Part shown: positions 1 to 4,987 of the stretch, piece by piece
How the letters are laid out: every line of letters starts with the position of its first letter
How positions within the stretch are numbered: position 1 is the first letter of the stretch
Source of the DNA: Methanobrevibacter sp.
Lineage (GTDB): Archaea; Methanobacteriota; Methanobacteria; Methanobacteriales; Methanobacteriaceae
DNA: 10,276 nt
NCBI GenBank assembly: GCA_016838945.1
Contig: JADLKP010000058.1
Location: 1-10,276 of the forward strand
Direction: 5' to 3'
Made by a program: the position numbers and the translations under genes
Notes under the pieces: model-generated
Seen by the model: only the letters and a program-made list of their open reading frames with translations
Databases searched by the model: none
What the model was told of the DNA's origin: nothing

Positions 1-67
1 GCACCATCTGTGCGGAGATATTGAATGTCAGTGAAATGAGCGCAGTTGTGAGAATTACTTTTTTCAT
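1..67 (-). CDS. N-terminus of a secreted protein (partial, runs off the left edge)
   Basis: Only the first 22 codons are present: MKK, then a hydrophobic stretch (VILTTALISLTF), then NISAQMV. This is a standard signal peptide with a probable cleavage site after Ala19 (SA/Q), so the product is exported to the periplasm or outer membrane. The frame stays open upstream to an ATG at 151, which would add 28 mostly charged residues. I chose the ATG at 67 because it puts the basic residues and hydrophobic core at the N-terminus. The gene lies 232 bases downstream of the response-regulator stop on the same strand, so co-transcription is possible but not shown. Function cannot be assigned from the leader alone. 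Confidence 0.6.
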   Translation of the reverse strand, partial: MKKVILTTALISLTFNISAQMV

Positions 68-299
68 GTTTGAGCCTGTTGGTTGATTGAACAATTGTTT
101 CCGGATTTGAAAATAGTACTTTTTCTCCGAATCCAGAACAATTTTCGCCATTTTCTCCGATTGATCATTCCTTATGGATACCCAGGTTGAACATCAGATC
201 ATCCAGAATCCTCTTTTCATCATCGATGTCAAAGAACAAATTGATAGACAACTCACAATTAATTTATTTCAATTGGACAATAGTGGAATAATTCATTAA

Positions 300-995
300 T
301 CAGTAATTAAGTTTATAGCCAACATTCTTCACTGTGTGAATAGAGACATTTGGGTCTTTTTCCAGTAATTTCCTTAATTTAGATATCACATTATTCATTG
401 TTGCCTCAGTTTGTTCGTATTTTTTATCCCAGACTTTTTCTGAAAGATATCCGTACGTAATCACTTCATTCTTATATGTGCACAACTTACTTAATACACC
501 AAATTCCAAAGGTGTCAATTGTTTTATCAAAGTATTAAAATGGTAAAGTTTTTGTGTTGTATTATCTAATGTGAAATTTCCAATTCGCTGAGTTCTCGTA
601 TTTCCCTTTTTTATGGAGAATCTATCAATATAGGCTTTTAACTCTTTAATCTCAAAAGGTTTCCGTATATAGCCCACTCCGCCGGCAATCATTCCTCTTG
701 TTACATTTTCAACATCCGTGTGTGAAGATATAAATAATATCGGTAGTTGTGGATTTTCTTTTAGAATACTTGCAGCTGCTATAATTCCGTCGTCTTCTCC
801 AACTTCCACATCCACGATCAAAATTGCCGGACTGAATGCTCTAATAATTTCATGTAAGCCGATAAGGGTTGTCTGGTAATGTATTTTGTATTCATCCTTT
901 TTTAATGCCGAACAAATTATATCTCCCATATCAATATCATCTTCGATAAGTATGATTCTCGTTAGTTTATCCTCTTCCATGTTGGTTTTATTCAT
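300..995 (-). CDS. OmpR/PhoB-family response regulator
   Basis: This 231-residue protein has a receiver domain (about residues 12-128) followed by a winged-helix DNA-binding domain (about 137-231). Receiver landmarks are the acidic pocket E18-D19-D20, the phospho-acceptor D62 (in ILIVDVEVG), Ser90/Ser91 at the switch position, and K112 followed by Pro (RKPF). The C-terminal half shows the OmpR-type LTPLEFGVL segment, the recognition-helix region (TMNNVISKLRKLL) and the final IHTVKNVGYKL hairpin wing. Length is normal for the family. The start ATG lies 12 bases after the kinase stop, so the two are translated from one transcript and form a cognate pair. It is likely a transcription factor phosphorylated by the upstream kinase. 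The divergent peptide locus is its obvious candidate target, but this is inference. It resembles Bacteroides RprY-type regulators in architecture, though I do not assign that name. Confidence 0.93.
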   Translation of the reverse strand: MNKTNMEEDKLTRIILIEDDIDMGDIICSALKKDEYKIHYQTTLIGLHEIIRAFSPAILIVDVEVGEDDGIIAAASILKENPQLPILFISSHTDVENVTRGMIAGGVGYIRKPFEIKELKAYIDRFSIKKGNTRTQRIGNFTLDNTTQKLYHFNTLIKQLTPLEFGVLSKLCTYKNEVITYGYLSEKVWDKKYEQTEATMNNVISKLRKLLEKDPNVSIHTVKNVGYKLNY

Positions 996-1007
996 TTGAA
1001 ATTAATG

Positions 1008-2354
1008 TTATTGAGGAAGTATTATGGTAAATTTACTTCCTTGTCCCAAGGCACTTTCAAGTAGTAGTTTGCCATGATGTGCCTGTACAATTTGTTTTGA
1101 GAATGCCAATCCTATGCCATGATTTTTTAAAGTAGAATCTGTATTTGAGCAGTAGAACTCACGGAATATTTTCTTTTGATCATTCTCTGAAATTCCTTTT
1201 CCATTATCAGTAATGGATAAATACAGTTTATTATCTTTTAAAATAACCGACACATCTATCACAACATCGTTACTTCCGTATTTCACGGCATTATCCAGCA
1301 AGTTACGTAAACAACCTTCGAAATACACCTGATCGGCTTTTATTATAACATCTTTTTCAGGTTGAATCGTATATCGTATGTTTTTTGTTCTGTAAATTAC
1401 TTTTAGTTCGTCTATTATTTCTTTACTCCGCGATGTGATGTTATAGGTTTTCAGTTCAATGTGTAGGTTGTTTTTGTTGCTTTTTAACGTGGTTAATAGT
1501 ATCTCAATTTTTTCCGACAAATGCTTAACACGAACCTTTCCTGTAATATACTTCGTTTTTCGGATTTCGTCGTTTTCTACATTTTCAAAAGAATCGAGCA
1601 TAGTAAATATGTAGGCTAACGGCGATTTCAGATCATGTATAATTCCTCTTACTGCTTTTTTATGTTCTTCCTGTTCGTTTGTTTTTTTGCGGAACTGTTT
1701 TAATTGATTCAACAGCACCAACGAAATTAGGATAACCGCGATGGCCGAAAGCACAGCAAGCGAACGCAGTCGTTGCGTAAAAATGGTGGGTTTAAAAACC
1801 ACATGTGCAGTGTACATATAGGTATTGGTTTTCCCTATGGGGATTTTGACGGTAACTCCGCCAAGGGTATGTTTCAAGATGGACTGAGGCTTTTCGCCGC
1901 CGTATATCTCGCGCAAGACCGAATCCCGCTTTTGAATACGCATGCCGTAAGCGGCAATCTCATCATAATGACGAAATTCTTTACTAAAAATAGAATCCAT
2001 AGGTTCCAAGGGTATCTTGTTTTCGTTGAGCAAGTCCTCGGCAAACACACCCACTAAAAAATTGCCAAGGTTTTTACCCGATTGATATTCTTTGGTATCG
2101 AAAGAACCTTTGACGATCGCATTAGACGGAATTTCATTCGGATTTATAGGAGTTAATTCAAAACTTAGTTCATTTAAATTTCCGGAGACTTCTTTAGAGA
2201 GTGAAAAAGAAACTACGCTCTGCAACGTTTGTTTTAATTCCATTTCAAAACGCTCCTTGTCACGCTGTATCAATTGATGTACCCATACAGCCTGCAATAT
2301 AACAAGCAAAGCTATGGCAATAACCGATAGGAATGTTAGTGAATTTTCTCTCAT
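1008..2354 (-). CDS. Membrane sensor histidine kinase
   Basis: This is a 448-residue inner-membrane kinase. Residues about 4-25 form a first membrane helix, about 28-195 a periplasmic sensor region with no domain I recognise, and about 198-217 a second helix. The cytoplasmic part has the H-box HDLKSPL with phospho-acceptor His240, the N-box (LRNLLDNAVKYG, Asn355), the G1 box DNGKG (383-387), an F-box region (IFREFY) and the G2 motif GIGLAF (about 413-418), so it should be catalytically competent. The frame is open further upstream, with an ATG at 2372 and a TTG at 2381. I prefer the ATG at 2354 because a TATCTTTG promoter-like element spans 2379-2386 and would place the transcript start near 2372. 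That start also begins directly before the first membrane helix. The kinase is first in an operon with the response regulator and divergent from the peptide genes, which fits sensing of the peptide or of envelope conditions. Confidence 0.92.
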   Translation of the reverse strand: MRENSLTFLSVIAIALLVILQAVWVHQLIQRDKERFEMELKQTLQSVVSFSLSKEVSGNLNELSFELTPINPNEIPSNAIVKGSFDTKEYQSGKNLGNFLVGVFAEDLLNENKIPLEPMDSIFSKEFRHYDEIAAYGMRIQKRDSVLREIYGGEKPQSILKHTLGGVTVKIPIGKTNTYMYTAHVVFKPTIFTQRLRSLAVLSAIAVILISLVLLNQLKQFRKKTNEQEEHKKAVRGIIHDLKSPLAYIFTMLDSFENVENDEIRKTKYITGKVRVKHLSEKIEILLTTLKSNKNNLHIELKTYNITSRSKEIIDELKVIYRTKNIRYTIQPEKDVIIKADQVYFEGCLRNLLDNAVKYGSNDVVIDVSVILKDNKLYLSITDNGKGISENDQKKIFREFYCSNTDSTLKNHGIGLAFSKQIVQAHHGKLLLESALGQGSKFTIILPQ

Positions 2355-2378
2355 GAAAAAACAATTTAACATGACAGA

Positions 2379-2410
2379 CAAAGATACTTAATATAATAAA
2401 AGTCTAAAAA
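2379..2410 (-). promoter_or_regulatory. Candidate promoter of the kinase-regulator operon
   Basis: Reading the minus strand, TATCTTTG (2386 to 2379) is an exact match to the Bacteroidetes -7 element TAnnTTTG. Twenty bases upstream lies TTTT (2410 to 2407), three of four matches to the -33 TTTG. Transcription would start around 2372, giving about 18 bases of leader before the ATG at 2354. This is by motif only. Confidence 0.4.
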
Positions 2411-2506
2411 AAAAGATAAGGAATAAAGCAACATAGCTACTTACTGATCAAATAGTTGCAAAAAAAGGACAAACGGAATGTTAAAAACGTATCTTCATTC
2501 TGTTTA

Positions 2507-2546
2507 GTTAGATTAGTTAGATAAATATGAGATGTTTGTTAGATAA
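2507..2546. promoter_or_regulatory. Three direct repeats, candidate response-regulator operator
   Basis: GTTAGATTA (2507-2515) is followed directly by GTTAGATAA (2516-2524), and an identical GTTAGATAA lies at 2538-2546. The first two are 9 bases apart. The second and third are 22 bases apart, about two helical turns, so they face the same side of the DNA. OmpR/PhoB-family regulators bind direct repeats. The site is 56 bases before the first peptide gene and in the divergent gap of the regulator's own operon. No good TTTG/TAnnTTTG pair was found for the plus-strand promoter. CATATTTG (2565-2572) is the nearest, one base off, but the TTTG at 2535-2538 is 26 bases away, which is too far. Binding is inferred. 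Confidence 0.4.
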
Positions 2547-2601
2547 TGTTCCGGAATAAGCCTCCATATTTGTTTCGTATAATCATAAAAAATAAAGCCT
2601 T

Positions 2602-2790
2602 ATGAAAAAAAGAACATATCATTTATCTTCGTTTTCATATCTGGATTTATTGAACAGTGTTTCGTTAAATAACGTAAAAGGAGGAACAGAGGGTGCCGAA
2701 GAAGAATATGAAATAATCTACATCAACGGTGTGCCCTATCGAGTGAAGAAGAATAGCACAGGACAAATCATCAAAATTCAACCCCTATAG
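2602..2790 (+). CDS. Double-glycine precursor peptide 1 (cysteine-free core)
   Basis: This 62-residue peptide has a 28-residue leader ending in NNVKGG, and hydrophobic residues precede the Gly-Gly (Leu22, Val25) as in leaders cut by C39-peptidase exporters. The 34-residue core begins TEGAEEEYEI and ends TGQIIKIQPL. Its N-terminal third is acidic and its C-terminal part basic, with three Tyr and no Cys. The middle (YINGVPYRV) could form a beta-hairpin around Asn-Gly. The basic N-terminus (MKKR) is common in Bacteroidales precursor peptides. It is the first plus-strand gene of the locus, 248 bases from the kinase start, but is separated from the second peptide and the maturase by about 580 bases. 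It may be a substrate of the same exporter, with or without modification. It is unlikely to be a thioether substrate because it has no cysteine. Confidence 0.72.
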   Translation: MKKRTYHLSSFSYLDLLNSVSLNNVKGGTEGAEEEYEIIYINGVPYRVKKNSTGQIIKIQPL

Positions 2791-2990
2791 AGCGAAAGGA
2801 ACATAAGTTTAGTTTTCTGACTGACTATCCGTCATTTGATAATTAGTATTATTCAAACAACTTCATCAGGAACTGGAATTTATTTAGTGTTGGCTCTAAT
2901 AATGCAAACTATCATTTTCTCTGCTATTAACAAGGTGAAATCATGGTGCTAATGTGCAATAATCTCCGATAAATAAACTTAAAATGAATA
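2791..2990. other. AT-rich non-coding stretch after precursor 1
   Basis: Composition is ordinary AT-rich (18 G+C in the row 2881-2940). I see no terminator hairpin after the precursor stop, no convincing start codon with an open frame, and no repeat. The only open run is short and lacks an ATG in a sensible place. Whether transcription continues from precursor 1 to precursor 2 across this stretch cannot be told from sequence. Confidence 0.5.
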
Positions 2991-3161
2991 CAAACCGCTA
3001 AAACAAAGCAAGCCGCAGCCGGTGCCAAATCCGCCGCCTGCCTCTGTGCCGCAAGGCGCAAAGGGCAGGAGCGGAGCCTCCCTTGCAAGGAGCAAGCCCT
3101 TTCCTTTATCAACCTTTTTCCGCCGATGGCGGAAAAGCCGGAGTGGGGTTTGAAGGCGCTG
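2991..3161 (-). ncRNA. GC-rich hairpin-rich island, candidate structured minus-strand RNA
   Basis: GC jumps to 39 of 60 in 3001-3060, against 18 of 60 just upstream. Self-complementary elements are TTTTCCGCC/GGCGGAAAA with a 3-base loop (3116-3136), the palindrome CCTTGCAAGG (3081-3090), and outer arms AAAGGGC (3060-3066) with GCCCTTT (3096-3102) enclosing it. A consensus-like promoter at 3162-3192 points into the island, so its transcript would begin near 3155 and run leftward. Open frames of 60-80 codons exist on the minus strand, but they overlap each other and look like by-products of high GC (Arg-, Ala- and Cys-rich, low-complexity). No clear terminator marks the end, so the left limit is arbitrary. 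It could instead be a remnant of a mobile element. RNA identity is inference. Confidence 0.3.
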
Positions 3162-3192
3162 CAAAGATAATACAACACACGGTAATTTCAAA
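3162..3192 (-). promoter_or_regulatory. Bacteroidetes-type promoter facing left
   Basis: On the minus strand TTTG (3192 to 3189), a spacer of exactly 19 bases, then TATCTTTG (3169 to 3162) match the Bacteroidetes -33/-7 consensus TTTG-N19-TAnnTTTG in all defined bases. It directs transcription away from the maturase genes and into the GC-rich hairpin island. It is the best promoter match I found in the window. Confidence 0.5.
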
Positions 3193-3374
3193 CACCCACG
3201 GGTTTGGGAATAGTTGATTTTGCCGGAAGCCGTTCGAAAAATGAAACATACACATTTTTTTCACAAAAGGAACGGTGCAGCAATTTCCAACCGGTAGAGT
3301 GCCGGTAAGCTGTATGGTAAAAGCTGGACGCGGATTCGAAAAGCGAGACGAGTAGAAAAAAACAAAACAACTAT
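3193..3374. other. Leader region upstream of precursor 2
   Basis: No gene is visible. CCGGTA occurs at 3291-3296 and again at 3302-3307, 11 bases apart in direct orientation. AGCTG is repeated shortly after. The last 20 bases before the precursor start are A-rich (GAAAAAAACAAAACAAC type), as is usual for Bacteroidetes start regions. I see no plus-strand TTTG/TAnnTTTG pair; TGATTTTG near 3209-3216 is one base off and lacks a partner. The promoter of precursor 2 is therefore not located. Confidence 0.4.
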
Positions 3375-3545
3375 ATGAAAACTTTCGAATTAAGCACAGA
3401 AACTCTTAATGAAATGGAAATGGATTCCATCATTGGTGGAGTAAATAATGCAGATGAACCAACATTTAATTGTTTTGGTGGATACTGTGGATCTAGTTGC
3501 CAACCGACGCAACCAACAGAACAGACTATTCCAACTCTCGTTTAG
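3375..3545 (+). CDS. Double-glycine precursor peptide 2 (three-cysteine core), likely maturase substrate
   Basis: This 56-residue peptide begins MKTFELSTETL. The leader ends EMEMDSIIGG (Gly21-Gly22) and shows the classic double-glycine pattern: Glu-Met, two residues, Ile-Ile, Gly-Gly. The 34-residue core carries Cys33, Cys38 and Cys42 in CFGGYCGSSC, followed by a Pro/Thr/Gln-rich tail (QPTQPTEQTIPTLV). Glycine and aromatic residues lie between the cysteines. The stop is followed by a stem-loop and, 54 bases on, the radical SAM/SPASM maturase, so this is the natural substrate. Radical SAM/SPASM enzymes commonly link Cys sulfur to a carbon of another residue or form carbon-carbon links; which applies here is unknown. 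The exporter's C39 domain should cut after Gly22. A second Gly-Gly (35-36) in the core lacks the leader context. The core length equals that of precursor 1. Confidence 0.88.
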   Translation: MKTFELSTETLNEMEMDSIIGGVNNADEPTFNCFGGYCGSSCQPTQPTEQTIPTLV

Positions 3546-3554
3546 TTGCAAATT

Positions 3555-3584
3555 GAGAAGGAGAGGAGTATACTTCTCCTTCTC
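3555..3584 (+). terminator. Strong stem-loop between precursor 2 and the maturase
   Basis: GAGAAGGAGAGG (3555-3566) pairs with CTTCTCCTTCTC (3573-3584): 12 pairs including one G-T wobble, with the 6-base loop AGTATA. It starts 9 bases after the precursor stop and ends 15 bases before the maturase ATG. No T-run follows (TTCATATC then A-run), so it is not a canonical intrinsic terminator. It more likely protects the 3' end of a short precursor mRNA or partly attenuates readthrough. Either would yield much precursor and little enzyme. Confidence 0.6.
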
Positions 3585-3599
3585 TTCATATCAAAAAAG

Positions 3600-4919
3600 A
3601 TGAAAGAAAGTGTATATAATTATTTTGTACCCTATGGAGAGCGTATAATCTGTTTTAATGCAGTAACCGCGAAAGTTTTCTCTGTGAGTAATTTGGAATA
3701 TGATGGTATTAAGGATTTCTTAAATAATCCTCACAGAGACTTTCAACATTTTGATTTTTTTGAGAAATATGGTTTTATTGTTGGAAATGATATTAACGAA
3801 TTTGATCAGTTATTAATTAAAAACAGATCGGCCGTATTCGATAGTAAATTTAATCTTATAATAAACCCTACTTTACAGTGTAATTTTAACTGTTGGTATT
3901 GTTACGAAAAAAATATCAATGGGCATATGTCCGTTAATACTATGAATAATATCAAACTATTATTAACAAAGTTAGTGCAAGAAAAAAAAATATCAGGTTT
4001 AAAACTCAATTGGTTCGGTGGGGAGCCATTATTGAATTTCTATAATGTGGTCTATCCTTTAAGTTTATTTGCCAAAGAGTTAATGGAGAAAAATAATCTC
4101 AGTTTTACCAATAGTATTACAACAAATGGATATTATATTGACGAAAAAATGATCGATCATTTTAAATCAATCAAATTGTTTTCTTTTCAAATTACATTAG
4201 ATGGAGATAAAGAAAGCCATGATAAAATAAGAAATCAAAGAGGTGCTCCTTCATTCGACAAAATAATTTCGAATATTATAAATCTTCGAAATTCAATACC
4301 TGAAGTATTTGTGCGTTTAAGAATCAATTATACGGATGAAATTATAAGTAAAAATCATGAATTCATATTAGAAAGATTTCCCCCACAAGTCAGGAGAAAT
4401 ATGTCCGTAGATTTTCAAAGAGTATGGCAAACAATAAAAAAAATTGATAGTAACAAAGGTGAAAACGATGCCCTATTAAAAGCTATTGAAACTGCTAATG
4501 ATTTAGGCTATTTAGTTCCATTGGATGGTTTTTATTCTATAGGTAAATATAATCAATGTTATGTTGATAGATTCTATTTCGCACATATAAATTTCGATGG
4601 TAAAGTTTTTAAATGTACTGCTAGAAATTATTCAGAGAAATATATTTGTGGAGAGCTGACAAACGATGGAATGATCAAGTGGTATAATCAAAATACTAGG
4701 GCTGAAATGCACGTTAAAGCTCATTTTGATAATGAAAAATGTAGAGTGTGTAAAACTTTACCCCTTTGTGTAGGTCCTTGTTACCAGGCTTATTTAGATT
4801 ATAAAAATCAAGAAACAGACAATTTTTGTCCTCAACAATTCAGAGAAATTAGTATAGAAACTTTCATCATTAATTATTATTTAAAAGTTAAAAGCAATTA
4901 TTTAAAACACAACGGGTAG
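3600..4919 (+). CDS. Radical SAM/SPASM peptide maturase
   Basis: This 439-residue cytoplasmic enzyme has a radical SAM core (about 85-300) with the 4Fe-4S motif CNFNCWYC (Cys94, Cys98, Cys101) and the WFGGEPLL segment (139-146) expected to help bind SAM. The C-terminal SPASM domain matches its consensus exactly: Cys320-x13-Gly334-x4-Cys339, then Cys381-x2-Cys384-x5-Cys390-x3-Cys394, then Cys410. It should therefore hold two auxiliary clusters. Residues about 1-80 may form the leader-binding region, but I do not see a clear motif. The frame opens at a TTG at 3546, right after the precursor stop. I chose the ATG at 3600 because the intervening stem-loop would otherwise be coding and the TTG has no support. 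It matches the radical SAM maturases paired with GG-leader peptides in Bacteroidales. The gene is strikingly AT-rich. It probably modifies precursor 2; the bond formed is unknown. Confidence 0.92.
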   Translation: MKESVYNYFVPYGERIICFNAVTAKVFSVSNLEYDGIKDFLNNPHRDFQHFDFFEKYGFIVGNDINEFDQLLIKNRSAVFDSKFNLIINPTLQCNFNCWYCYEKNINGHMSVNTMNNIKLLLTKLVQEKKISGLKLNWFGGEPLLNFYNVVYPLSLFAKELMEKNNLSFTNSITTNGYYIDEKMIDHFKSIKLFSFQITLDGDKESHDKIRNQRGAPSFDKIISNIINLRNSIPEVFVRLRINYTDEIISKNHEFILERFPPQVRRNMSVDFQRVWQTIKKIDSNKGENDALLKAIETANDLGYLVPLDGFYSIGKYNQCYVDRFYFAHINFDGKVFKCTARNYSEKYICGELTNDGMIKWYNQNTRAEMHVKAHFDNEKCRVCKTLPLCVGPCYQAYLDYKNQETDNFCPQQFREISIETFIINYYLKVKSNYLKHNG

Positions 4920-4987
4920 GGATTAATGTAATACTATTCACATTGGCACGTCTAATATACAGAAATTGAATATAATTACCTAATATT

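Noticed and set aside
121..160. TTTTCTCCGA present twice, 30 bases apart
   Set aside because: A ten-base repeat in AT/pyrimidine-rich spacer without other structure, too weak to call.
165..263. Open minus-strand run of 32 codons with protein-like sequence (FDIDDEKRILDDLMFNLGIHKE) between the regulator and the partial gene
   Set aside because: It has no start codon after the upstream stop and no recognisable family. It may be a decayed gene end but cannot be supported.
2840..2942. Open plus-strand frame (about 40 codons) with a hydrophobic segment after precursor 1
   Set aside because: There is no ATG at a usable position and no leader or Gly-Gly, so it is probably chance.
3116..3136. TTTTCCGCC/GGCGGAAAA hairpin read as an intrinsic terminator
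   Set aside because: On both strands T precedes and A follows the stem, the reverse of a terminator, so it was kept only as a structural element of the island.
2927..3191. Overlapping minus-strand frames of 70-83 codons in the GC-rich island
   Set aside because: Arg/Ala/Cys-rich, low-complexity, two frames over the same bases and no domain; stops are rare there because GC is high.
3546..3599. N-terminal extension of the maturase from a TTG directly after the precursor stop
   Set aside because: The extension would translate the stem-loop, lacks support for a TTG start, and an ATG follows at 3600.
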